A DNA stretch of 64,000 nt from Pseudomonas poae (lineage in GTDB: Bacteria > Pseudomonadota > Gammaproteobacteria > Pseudomonadales > Pseudomonadaceae): positions 124,001-188,000 of the forward strand of contig NZ_JYLI01000003.1 in NCBI RefSeq assembly GCF_001439785.1, in the 5' to 3' direction. A program made the position numbers and the translations under genes. Position 1 is the first letter of the stretch. Each line of letters starts with the position of its first letter. Positions 16,416-24,493 of this stretch are shown here, in pieces. A model generated the notes under the pieces. It worked only from the letters and a program-made list of their open reading frames with translations, was not told the DNA's origin and searched no databases.

Positions 16416-16853
16416 ATGACGGCTGCAATCGGCATCAAGGGGCACTGCGCCCATTGCGACATCACCTTTGAACTCAAGCCCTGGCAACTGAACGCCATCG
16501 CGATCCAGGAGCCTTTCGACTGCCCGTATTGCCAGCGCATTCTGCACCTGAGTTGCCCCAGGCAGTTGCGCCGGTTCAAGGCCCTGGACCACTGGGCCCT
16601 GATGCGGCCGGGCATGATTGTGCTGACCTGTGCCACGCTGATCGCGGCGCAGGTGGCGCAATGGATCGGGTTCATCGGCCTCATTGAGCAACTGAGCGTA
16701 TCGCTGGGCGCGGCGCTGGTGCACGTGCTGGTGTTGCGTCATGTTCGTTACCGGCAGCAGATGACCCTGGAGCTGCAAGTGGTCAACCCGGCCCACGTGC
16801 TACCAATTGAACAGCTCGCGCGCATTGCGTGTGCTCGTCTCAGCCAGCACTAG
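16416..16853 (+). CDS. Zinc-ribbon membrane protein of unknown function
   Basis: A 145-residue protein with a rubredoxin-like zinc ribbon (C11-AH-C14 and C36-PY-C39) followed by two hydrophobic segments (about 64-82 and 84-105: MIVLTCATLIAAQVAQWIGF and LSVSLGAALVHVLVLRHV) and a short soluble tail. It resembles small CxxC-plus-membrane proteins of unknown role. The ATG at 16416 has an excellent GGAGG seven bases upstream. Its last 54 bases overlap the 3' end of tatD on the other strand. No function is assigned. Confidence 0.75.
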   Translation: MTAAIGIKGHCAHCDITFELKPWQLNAIAIQEPFDCPYCQRILHLSCPRQLRRFKALDHWALMRPGMIVLTCATLIAAQVAQWIGFIGLIEQLSVSLGAALVHVLVLRHVRYRQQMTLELQVVNPAHVLPIEQLARIACARLSQH

Positions 16854-17576
16854 GGGGCTGATGCCCATGCGCTCTGCCAAATCAGTACATATGGCAGGCA
16901 AGTGCTGCGGGCTGTTGCGCTGGCCTGGGTACATGGCCGGCGCCATATCCGGCGAATCCGTCTCCAGCACCACGGCCTCCAGCGGCAATTGAGCAAGCAC
17001 CCTGTGCATGCGCAGGGCCTGGGGCCAGGTGGCGGCTCCGCCCAGGCCGAGTTTGAAGCCCAGCTTGATGTATTCGCGGGCTTCTTCCAGGCTGCCGGCA
17101 AACGCGTGAATGATGCCGCCCCGTGACAGGCGGATACGCTTGAGCGTGGCGATAACGGCGGCATGGCTGCGACGCACATGCACCAGCGCCGGTAACCGGA
17201 AGTCCTCGGCCAACTTCAACTGGGCCTCGAACAGCGGTTGCTGGCGCTCGCGGTTCAGCTCTTGAAGAAAGTAATCCAGACCTATCTCGCCCACGGCGCA
17301 CAATTGCCGATGGCCGTGCAGGCGTGTCAGCCAGTCGCCGAGTTCAGTCAGGTCGGCAGGGCGATGTTGCTCCAGGTACACCGGATGCAGGCCGAAGGCG
17401 GCGAACAGGCCTTCATCCGCCTGCACCAACGTCCACACCCGCTGCCAGTTCTGCCGATACACCCCGAGCACCACCATGCGCTGCACGCCAAGCTGTCGGC
17501 TATGAGCGAGCACTTCACTACGGTCGGCGTCAAAGTCCGGAAAATCCAGGTGGGTGTGGGTGTCAATCAGCTCCAC
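16800..17576 (-). CDS. TatD family metal-dependent hydrolase
   Basis: A 258-residue TIM-barrel hydrolase. Metal ligands are visible in IDTHTHLDF (His7, His9), GEIGLDY (Glu), PALVHVRRSH, IIHAFAG and LETDSPDMAP. TatD proteins are 3'-5' DNA exonucleases or deoxyribonucleases involved in DNA repair; the exact substrate of this paralogue is unknown. It starts only two bases after the fruR stop, so it is very likely cotranscribed with the regulator. Its end overlaps the converging 16416 gene. Confidence 0.87.
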   Translation of the reverse strand: MELIDTHTHLDFPDFDADRSEVLAHSRQLGVQRMVVLGVYRQNWQRVWTLVQADEGLFAAFGLHPVYLEQHRPADLTELGDWLTRLHGHRQLCAVGEIGLDYFLQELNRERQQPLFEAQLKLAEDFRLPALVHVRRSHAAVIATLKRIRLSRGGIIHAFAGSLEEAREYIKLGFKLGLGGAATWPQALRMHRVLAQLPLEAVVLETDSPDMAPAMYPGQRNSPQHLPAICTDLAERMGISPLVLAETSTRNARELFNW

Positions 17577-17578
17577 GC

Positions 17579-18574
17579 TCAGGCCTCGTGAATGCGCTGC
17601 TTGAAGGTGCGGCCAATGGCGTGCACGCCGGGCTGGTAGTGTTCCTCTTCGATGGCGGCCAGGGCCAGGCTCAACGCCGCGTCGGCGATCAACTGATGTT
17701 GCTGGGCCATGGCATTGACCGGCAGCGGCAGGAAGTCCAGCAGTTGGGTGTCACCAAAGGTGCCCAGGCGCAACGGTTGCGACTTGAGCGGGTAATCGTG
17801 CAGCGCATCGAACACGCCTTGCAGAAGCACGTAGGACGTCGTCACCAGCGCGTCAGGCAAATGCCCCAGGCGTTGCAGCAGTTGCTCCATCAACTGTCGG
17901 CCGCATTCACGGCTGAAGGCCTCGCCCTGTTCAACAATCACCTCGCCGGTAAAGTCTTGCAGCGCCTGGTGAAAGCCTGCGGCGCGTTCCTGGCTGATGC
18001 TCAGCTCGGGCCGCGCGCCGATCAGCGCAATCTGCCCGGGCAGCGGTCGCAGCAGACTGCTGGTCAGTTGCTGGCACGCCTGGCGGTCGTCGCTGACCAC
18101 CGAACAGAACTGCCCGGCTTCCATGACCCGGTCGATGGCAATCACCGGCAGGCCCTTGGCTTGCAGTTCGCGGTAACTGTCATCGCCTGCCGGCAGGCAA
18201 CTGGCGACGAACAGCGCATCGCAGCGCCGCGCGCGAAACAGTTGCAGCAGTTGACGCTCGCTGTCGGCGTCATCGTCGGAGCTGGCAATCAGCAATTGAT
18301 AGCCACGCGCCCGCGCGCCTTGCTCCAGTAGCTTGGCGATGCGTGCGTAACTGGGGTTTTCCAGGTCCGGCAAGATAAAGCCCAAGGTGCGCGTATGCCG
18401 ACTGCGCAGCCCTGCCGCCTGGGGGTTGGGCGTAAAACCATGGGCTTGCACCACGGCACGCACCCGCTCGACCGTTGCACTGCTGATGCGTTGCTGTTCG
18501 GCTTTGCCGTTGATGACATAGCTGGCGGTGGTCACTGACACACCGGCCAAACGTGCGATATCGCTGAGTTTCAA
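17579..18574 (-). CDS. fruR: Catabolite repressor/activator Cra (FruR), LacI family
   Basis: A 331-residue LacI/GalR regulator: helix-turn-helix LSDIARLAGVSVTTASYV at the very N-terminus, hinge NPQAAGLRSRHTRTLGFILP, and a periplasmic-binding-protein-like effector domain that in P. putida responds to fructose-1-phosphate. I chose the TTG at 18574: it gives an N-terminus aligning with E. coli Cra (which begins MKLDEIARLAG) and has AAGGA nine bases upstream. Upstream ATG (18640) and a start at 18661 are open but would add 22-29 residues ahead of the HTH. Divergent from fruB across a shared operator. Confidence 0.9.
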   Translation of the reverse strand: MKLSDIARLAGVSVTTASYVINGKAEQQRISSATVERVRAVVQAHGFTPNPQAAGLRSRHTRTLGFILPDLENPSYARIAKLLEQGARARGYQLLIASSDDDADSERQLLQLFRARRCDALFVASCLPAGDDSYRELQAKGLPVIAIDRVMEAGQFCSVVSDDRQACQQLTSSLLRPLPGQIALIGARPELSISQERAAGFHQALQDFTGEVIVEQGEAFSRECGRQLMEQLLQRLGHLPDALVTTSYVLLQGVFDALHDYPLKSQPLRLGTFGDTQLLDFLPLPVNAMAQQHQLIADAALSLALAAIEEEHYQPGVHAIGRTFKQRIHEA

Positions 18575-18719
18575 AGCGGGATTTCCTTGTTTTTTGGAGC
18601 TTGCCCCGACATTTTGTCCAATCGTAACCGATTCCTGCATGCGACTAATGTCCAAGCTCAAGTGCCGAGTGGTCCTTCAAGCTTGCGCAATTAACGCGTA
18701 ATCTGCCATAAATTCTAGA

Positions 18720-18731
18720 TTAAACGTTTCA
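18720..18731. promoter_or_regulatory. FruR/Cra operator
   Basis: TTAAACGTTTCA matches the operator described for P. putida Cra at fruB, and the general LacI-family form (palindrome centred on CG). It lies between fruR and fruB, 138 bases ahead of the fruB start. A TAGAAT -10-like hexamer on the minus strand (18718-18713) abuts it, which would suit autoregulation of fruR. Confidence 0.8.
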
Positions 18732-18868
18732 GCCAGCGTATTTTTACGACGTTCGCGACTGACTGGCTACTGCCAATTGACCATCAGCCGTTTAGTTCAT
18801 AAACACGCTTACACTGTTTTATTCAAAACAATACCTAGTGCGTTGCGCGCACTAACTAGGAGAACGGC

Positions 18869-21727
18869 ATGCTTGAGCTCACTGTAGAGCAGATATCCAT
18901 GGGCCAATTGGCTGTGGATAAATCTGCTGCCTTGCAACTGCTCGCTGACAAACTGGTGACCGACGGCCTGGTCGCCGAGGGCTACCTCAGTGGCCTGCAA
19001 GCCCGTGAAGCCCAAGGCTCGACCTTCCTCGGCCAAGGCATCGCCATTCCCCACGGCACGCCGGAAACCCGCGATCAGGTATTTTCCACCGGCGTGCGCC
19101 TGCTTCAGTTCCCCGAAGGGGTGGACTGGGGCGACGGCCAGATCGTCTACCTGGCGATCGGCATTGCCGCCAAGTCCGATGAACACCTGCGCCTGCTGCA
19201 ACTCTTGACCCGCGCCCTCGGTGAAACCGACTTGGGCCAGGCGCTGCGCCGCGCTGAAAGCGCCGAAGCGCTGTTGAAACTGTTGCAAGGCGCGCCGCAG
19301 GAACTGGCGCTGGACGCCCAGATGATCAGCCTGGGCGTGTCCGCCGATGATTTTGAAGAGCTGGTTTGGCGCGGCGCACGCCTGCTGCGCCAGGCCGACT
19401 GCGTGAGCAATGGTTTCGCCGCCGTGCTGCAGCAGGTCGAAGCGCTGCCCCTGGGCGATGGCCTGTGGTGGCTGCACAGCGAGCAAACGGTGAAAAGCCC
19501 GGGCCTGGCGTTCGTCACCCCGGACAAACCCATGCGCTACCTTGGCCAGCCGCTCAATGGCCTGTTCTGCCTGGCGAGCCTGGGCGAAGCGCATCAGGCC
19601 TTGCTCGAACGCCTGTGTGCCTTGTTGATCGAAGGACGTGGCCAGGAATTGGGCCGCGCCACCAGCAGCCGCGCGGTGCTCGAAGTGCTCGGCGGCGAAC
19701 TGCCGCCGGACTGGCCCAACGCGCGCGTCACCCTGGCCAACGCTCACGGCCTGCACGCGCGTCCGGCGAAGATCCTCGCGCAATTGGCAAAAAGCTTTGA
19801 CGGCGATATCCGCCTGCGCATCGTCGATGGGCCGGTGGGCGCCGTGTCGGCCAAAAGCCTGAGCAAGCTGCTCAGCCTCGGCGCGCGTCGCGGTCAGGTG
19901 CTGGAGTTTGTCGCCGAACCCACCATTGCCGGCGACGCCTTGCCCGCCCTGTTGGCCGCCGTCGAGCAGGGCCTCGGCGAAGAGGTCGAACCGCTGCCGA
20001 CGGTGAGCGAGCAGCTCACACCCGTCGAGATCGAACCCGTCATCAGCGCGCCGCTTGCCGGCAGCCAGAGCCAGGCCATCGCTGCCGCGCCGGGCATCGC
20101 CATCGGTCCTGCGCATGTCCAGGTGCAACAGGTGTTTGATTACCCGCTGCGCGGCGAGTCCTGTGCCATTGAGCGTCAGCGCCTGCAGGATGCGCTGGCC
20201 GATGTGCGCCGCGACATCCAGGGCCTGATCGAGCGCAGCCAGGCCAAGGCGATCCGCGAGATTTTCATCACCCACCAGGAAATGCTCGACGACCCGGAAC
20301 TCACCGATGACGTCGACACGCGCCTCAAGCAGGGCGAAAGCGCGCAGGCGGCGTGGATGAGCGTGATCGAAAGCGCTGCCAAACAGCAGGAGTCGCTGCA
20401 GGATGCCTTGCTCGCCGAGCGCGCCGCCGACCTGCGCGACATCGGCCGCCGAGTGCTGGCGCAACTGTGCGGCGTCGAAAGCGCCCAGGAGCCGAGCGAG
20501 CCTTACATTCTGGTGATGGACGAAGTCGGCCCTTCGGACGTCGCGCGCCTGGACCCGGCTCGCGTGGCCGGCATCCTCACCGCCCGCGGTGGCGCCACGG
20601 CCCACAGCGCCATCGTCGCCCGTGCCCTCGGTATTCCCGCGTTGGTCGGCGCCGGGCCGGCCGTGTTGCTGCTGGCTGCGGGCACACCGTTGCTGCTCGA
20701 TGGCCAGCGCGGTCGCCTGCACGTCGACCCCGATGCCGCTACGCTGCAACGTGCCACCGTGGAGCGCGACACCCGTGAGCAGCGTCTGCAAGCCGCTTCG
20801 GCTCAGCGCCACGAGCCGGCGCGCACCCGCGACGGTCATTCGGTGGAAGTGTTCGCCAACATCGGCGAAAGCGCCGGCGTGGCCAGCGCGGTGGAGCAGG
20901 GCGCCGAAGGCATCGGCCTGCTGCGTACCGAACTGATTTTCATGGCCCACTCGCAAGCCCCGGACGAAGCCACTCAAGAAGCCGAATACCGTCGCGTGCT
21001 GGACGGCCTCGACGGTCGCCCGCTGGTGGTGCGCACCCTGGATGTGGGCGGCGACAAACCGCTGCCGTATTGGCCGATTGCCGAAGAAGAAAACCCCTTC
21101 CTCGGCGTACGCGGTATTCGTCTGACCCTGCAACGCCCGCAGATCATGGAAGCGCAACTGCGCGCCCTGTTGCGCTCGGCGGACAACCGCCCGCTGCGCA
21201 TCATGTTCCCTATGGTAGGCAGCGTCGATGAGTGGCGCGCGGCCCGTGACATGACCGAGCGCCTGCGCCTGGAAATCCCGGTGGCCGACTTGCAGTTGGG
21301 CATCATGATCGAAGTGCCGTCGGCCGCGCTGCTGGCGCCGGTACTTGCCAAGGAAGTCGACTTCTTCAGCGTCGGCACCAACGACCTCACCCAGTACACC
21401 CTGGCCATCGACCGTGGCCACCCGACGCTGTCCGCCCAGGCTGACGGCCTGCACCCGGCCGTTTTGCAACTGATCGACATCACCGTGCGCGCGGCTCATG
21501 CCCACGGTAAATGGGTGGGTGTGTGCGGCGAACTGGCCGCTGACCCGTTGGCTGTGCCGGTGCTGGTGGGGCTGGGGGTGGACGAGTTGAGCGTGTCGGC
21601 CCGCAGCATTCCTGAAGTCAAAGCGCGGGTGCGTGAATTCAGCCTGAGCGAGGCCCAAAGCCTGGCGCAAAAAGCACTGGCGGTGGGTTCGCCCGCCGAA
21701 GTGCGAGCCTTAGTGGAGGCCGTTTAA
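18869..21727 (+). CDS. fruB: Fructose PTS multiphosphoryl transfer protein (EIIA-HPr-EI)
   Basis: A 952-residue cytoplasmic fusion that carries phosphate from PEP to the fructose permease. Domains in order: EIIA-Fru (about 1-145, active His62 in IAIPHGTPETRD), a linker region, HPr (about 285-370, His296 in NAHGLHARPAK), and enzyme I (about 400-952, His579 in GGATAHSAIVARALG, with VGTNDLTQY and GVCGELAADP in the PEP-binding domain). All three phosphorylated histidines are present. AGGAG lies eight bases before the ATG. Its stop codon is followed directly by the fruK ATG. Controlled by FruR. Confidence 0.97.
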   Translation: MLELTVEQISMGQLAVDKSAALQLLADKLVTDGLVAEGYLSGLQAREAQGSTFLGQGIAIPHGTPETRDQVFSTGVRLLQFPEGVDWGDGQIVYLAIGIAAKSDEHLRLLQLLTRALGETDLGQALRRAESAEALLKLLQGAPQELALDAQMISLGVSADDFEELVWRGARLLRQADCVSNGFAAVLQQVEALPLGDGLWWLHSEQTVKSPGLAFVTPDKPMRYLGQPLNGLFCLASLGEAHQALLERLCALLIEGRGQELGRATSSRAVLEVLGGELPPDWPNARVTLANAHGLHARPAKILAQLAKSFDGDIRLRIVDGPVGAVSAKSLSKLLSLGARRGQVLEFVAEPTIAGDALPALLAAVEQGLGEEVEPLPTVSEQLTPVEIEPVISAPLAGSQSQAIAAAPGIAIGPAHVQVQQVFDYPLRGESCAIERQRLQDALADVRRDIQGLIERSQAKAIREIFITHQEMLDDPELTDDVDTRLKQGESAQAAWMSVIESAAKQQESLQDALLAERAADLRDIGRRVLAQLCGVESAQEPSEPYILVMDEVGPSDVARLDPARVAGILTARGGATAHSAIVARALGIPALVGAGPAVLLLAAGTPLLLDGQRGRLHVDPDAATLQRATVERDTREQRLQAASAQRHEPARTRDGHSVEVFANIGESAGVASAVEQGAEGIGLLRTELIFMAHSQAPDEATQEAEYRRVLDGLDGRPLVVRTLDVGGDKPLPYWPIAEEENPFLGVRGIRLTLQRPQIMEAQLRALLRSADNRPLRIMFPMVGSVDEWRAARDMTERLRLEIPVADLQLGIMIEVPSAALLAPVLAKEVDFFSVGTNDLTQYTLAIDRGHPTLSAQADGLHPAVLQLIDITVRAAHAHGKWVGVCGELAADPLAVPVLVGLGVDELSVSARSIPEVKARVREFSLSEAQSLAQKALAVGSPAEVRALVEAV

Positions 21728-22648
21728 ATGGCGAAGATTCTGACCCTGACGCTGAACCCGGCGTTGGACCTCACGGTACAGCTGCCGCGCCTTGAGCCGG
21801 GGGAGGTCAACCGCAGCGAAAACATGCTCACCCATGCGGCGGGCAAGGGCGTGAACGTCGCCCAAGTGCTGGCCGATCTGGGCCATCAGCTGAGCGTGAG
21901 TGGCTTTCTCGGCGACGCCAACCCGCAGGCCTTCGATGCGCTGATCAGCCGCTGTGGGTTCGTCGACGCATTCGTTCGCGTGCCGGGCGAAACCCGCAGC
22001 AATATCAAGATTGCCGAACACAATGGCCGCGTCACCGATATCAATGCACCGGGGCCGCAGGTAACCGAGCAGGCGCAAGCGCAACTGCTCGCACTGCTGG
22101 CAGAGATCGGCCCCCGGTTCGACGCGGTGGTGATCGCCGGCAGCTTGCCGCGCGGCGTCAGCCCGCAGTGGTTTCAGGCGTTGCTGGAGACGCTCAAGGC
22201 GCAAGGCTTGAAAGTCGCCCTCGACACCAGCGGCGAAGCCCTGAGCGCCGGGCTCCAGGCCGGACCCTGGCTGGTCAAGCCCAATACCGAAGAACTGGCC
22301 GAAGCCCTGGGCGATGCCCCGGATGCCATCAGCCGTTTGCATCAGCTGGGTGTGGAACATGTGGTGGTGTCCGACGGTGCTGCAGGCGTGAGTTGGTACC
22401 GCCCCGGCGGCGCCCTGCACGCCACGCCGCCCAACGTAACGGTGGCCAGTACCGTGGGCGCCGGTGATTCGCTGCTGGCCGGGATGCTCCACGGTCTGCT
22501 CAGTGGCGATACGCCGGAACAGACCCTGAGCCGCGCCACGGCGATTGCCGCGATGGCGGTGACGCAGGTCGGTTTCGGCATCAGCGACCACGCACAGCTG
22601 GATATTTTGCAGAGCGGCGTCCAAGTGCGCGCGCTGACAGAACAATAA
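21728..22648 (+). CDS. fruK: 1-phosphofructokinase
   Basis: A 306-residue PfkB-family kinase that converts the PTS product fructose-1-phosphate to fructose-1,6-bisphosphate. Signatures: LTLNPALDLTVQLPRLEPGEVNR at the N-terminus (family PfkB/LacC type, here cited from its first residues), GGKGVN-like AGKGVNVAQVL, VKPNTEELAEALG, and the C-terminal anion hole TVGAGDSLLAG with the catalytic Asp. It begins immediately after the fruB stop and ends 11 bases before fruA, so it is the middle gene of a compact operon. Confidence 0.96.
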   Translation: MAKILTLTLNPALDLTVQLPRLEPGEVNRSENMLTHAAGKGVNVAQVLADLGHQLSVSGFLGDANPQAFDALISRCGFVDAFVRVPGETRSNIKIAEHNGRVTDINAPGPQVTEQAQAQLLALLAEIGPRFDAVVIAGSLPRGVSPQWFQALLETLKAQGLKVALDTSGEALSAGLQAGPWLVKPNTEELAEALGDAPDAISRLHQLGVEHVVVSDGAAGVSWYRPGGALHATPPNVTVASTVGAGDSLLAGMLHGLLSGDTPEQTLSRATAIAAMAVTQVGFGISDHAQLDILQSGVQVRALTEQ

Positions 22649-22659
22649 GAGGGTTTGTG

Positions 22660-24366
22660 ATGAAATTAGCCATTGTTACCGCCTGCCCGAACGGCATGGT
22701 CACCAGTGTGCTGTGCGCCCGCTTGCTGGACGCCGCCGCGCAGCGCCAGGGGTGGAGCACCAGCGTCGAAGTGATCGATGTGCAGCACCCAGAACGTCAG
22801 TTGTCCGAAGCGATCCTCAACGATGCCGAGTGGGTCTTGCTGGTCAGCAGCACGCCGGTGGACATGCAACGGTTTATCGGCAAGCGTGTGTTCCAGAGCA
22901 CGCCGGCCCAGGCATTGGCCGATGTCGAGGCGGTATTGCGCCGTGGGGCCGAAGAGGCTCAGGTGTACGTCGCCACGCAACAAGCGGCCAGCCAGGCGCC
23001 GCGTATCGTCGCGATCACCGCCTGCCCCACCGGCGTGGCGCACACTTTTATGGCCGCCGAAGCCTTGCAGCAGACGGCCAAGCGCCTGGGTTACGACCTG
23101 CAGGTGGAGACTCAGGGCTCGGTCGGCGCGCGCACGCCATTGAGTCCGCAGGCCATCGCCGAGGCCGATGTGGTGTTGCTGGCAGCGGACATCGAAGTCG
23201 CCACCGAGCGCTTTGCCGGCAAGAAGATCTACCGCTGCGGCACCGGCATTGCCCTCAAACAATCGGAAGCGACCCTCAACAAGGCGCTGGCCGAAGGTGT
23301 GGTGGAAAGCGCCGCCAGCGGCGCGGTGGCCAAACAGGAAAAAACCGGGGTCTACAAGCATCTGCTGACCGGTGTGTCGTTCATGTTGCCGATGGTGGTG
23401 GCAGGCGGCTTGTTGATCGCCTTGTCCTTCGTGTTCGGCATTCATGCCTTCGAAGAAAAGGGCACCCTGGCGGCGGCCCTCAAGAGCGTCGGCGACCAGG
23501 CCTTCATGCTGATGGTGCCGTTGCTCGCAGGCTATATCGCCTACTCGATTGCCGACCGTCCCGGCATCGCGCCCGGCATGATCGGCGGCCTGTTGGCCGG
23601 CACCCTGGGTGCGGGGTTTATCGGCGGGATTTTCGCCGGTTTTCTCGCCGGCTACTGCGTCAAGCTGATTACCCGCGCGGTGAAGTTGCCCCAGAGTCTG
23701 GAAGCCCTCAAGCCGATCCTGATCATTCCGCTGCTGGCCAGCCTGTTTACCGGTCTGGCGATGATTTACCTGGTGGGCCCGCCCGTGGCGCGACTGCTGA
23801 CCGGCCTCACGGACTTTCTCAGCACCATGGGCACCACCAACGCCGTGCTGCTCGGCATCCTGCTCGGCGGCATGATGTGCGTCGACCTGGGCGGCCCGAT
23901 CAACAAGGCCGCGTATGCGTTCTCGGTCGGCCTGCTGGCGGCCTCCAGCGGGGCGCCGATGGCCGCGACCATGGCCGCCGGCATGGTGCCGCCGATCGGC
24001 ATGGGCATCGCCACCTTTCTGGCGCGGCGCAAGTTTGCCCAGACCGAGCGCGAGGCCGGCAAGGCGGCGATGATTCTGGGTATGTGCTTCATCTCTGAAG
24101 GCGCGATTCCTTTCGCGGCCAAAGACCCGCTGCGGGTGATCCCGGCCAGCATCGCCGGCGGCGCGTTGACCGGTGCGCTGTCGATGTACTTCGGCTGCAA
24201 ACTGGCCGCGCCCCACGGCGGGTTGTTCGTGCTGATCATTCCGAATGCGATGAATCACGCGCTGTTGTATTTGCTGGCGATTGTGGCCGGCAGCGTGGTG
24301 ACCGGCGTGGTGTATGCGCTGATCAAACGCCCGGAGGCGGTAGAGCTGGCAGTCGCGCCCGCCTAG
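22660..24366 (+). CDS. fruA: Fructose PTS permease EIIBC
   Basis: A 568-residue membrane permease that imports fructose as fructose-1-phosphate. Order: a degenerate EIIB-like domain (1-100), a catalytic EIIB domain with the phosphorylated Cys in ITACPTGVAHTFMAAEAL (about 118-135), and a polytopic EIIC domain from about 230 (GVSFMLPMVVAGGLLIAL, GGMMCVDLGGPINKAAYAF, FISEGAIPFAAKDPLRVIP). The ATG at 22660 with AAGAGGG six bases upstream is preferred over an adjacent GTG. Last gene of fruBKA; only a single REP unit, no T-rich terminator, is seen after it. Confidence 0.96.
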   Translation: MKLAIVTACPNGMVTSVLCARLLDAAAQRQGWSTSVEVIDVQHPERQLSEAILNDAEWVLLVSSTPVDMQRFIGKRVFQSTPAQALADVEAVLRRGAEEAQVYVATQQAASQAPRIVAITACPTGVAHTFMAAEALQQTAKRLGYDLQVETQGSVGARTPLSPQAIAEADVVLLAADIEVATERFAGKKIYRCGTGIALKQSEATLNKALAEGVVESAASGAVAKQEKTGVYKHLLTGVSFMLPMVVAGGLLIALSFVFGIHAFEEKGTLAAALKSVGDQAFMLMVPLLAGYIAYSIADRPGIAPGMIGGLLAGTLGAGFIGGIFAGFLAGYCVKLITRAVKLPQSLEALKPILIIPLLASLFTGLAMIYLVGPPVARLLTGLTDFLSTMGTTNAVLLGILLGGMMCVDLGGPINKAAYAFSVGLLAASSGAPMAATMAAGMVPPIGMGIATFLARRKFAQTEREAGKAAMILGMCFISEGAIPFAAKDPLRVIPASIAGGALTGALSMYFGCKLAAPHGGLFVLIIPNAMNHALLYLLAIVAGSVVTGVVYALIKRPEAVELAVAPA

Positions 24367-24388
24367 AAGATGTGGCAGAGAGGCTTTC

Positions 24389-24412
24389 TGTGAGAGGGGG
24401 CTTGCTCCCACA
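24389..24412. repeat. Single REP unit
   Basis: A palindromic TGTGAGAGGGGGCTTGCTCCCACA-type element (core GGGGCTTGCTCCC) sits 23 bases after fruA. It may protect or end the fru transcript. Confidence 0.65.
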
Positions 24413-24493
24413 TTCAGCGCTTTATTGGCTGTAAGGTCGGTGTCATATCGGCATGGTTTAGTGGCCTCTTCGATACCCAGAGGGCACCCCCGC

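Noticed and set aside
18809..21670. Open frame of 953 codons antisense to fruB
   Set aside because: It is the GC-rich mirror of the fruB frame; the product has no domain, is rich in Gln, Ala, Arg and His, and no ribosome binding site is present.
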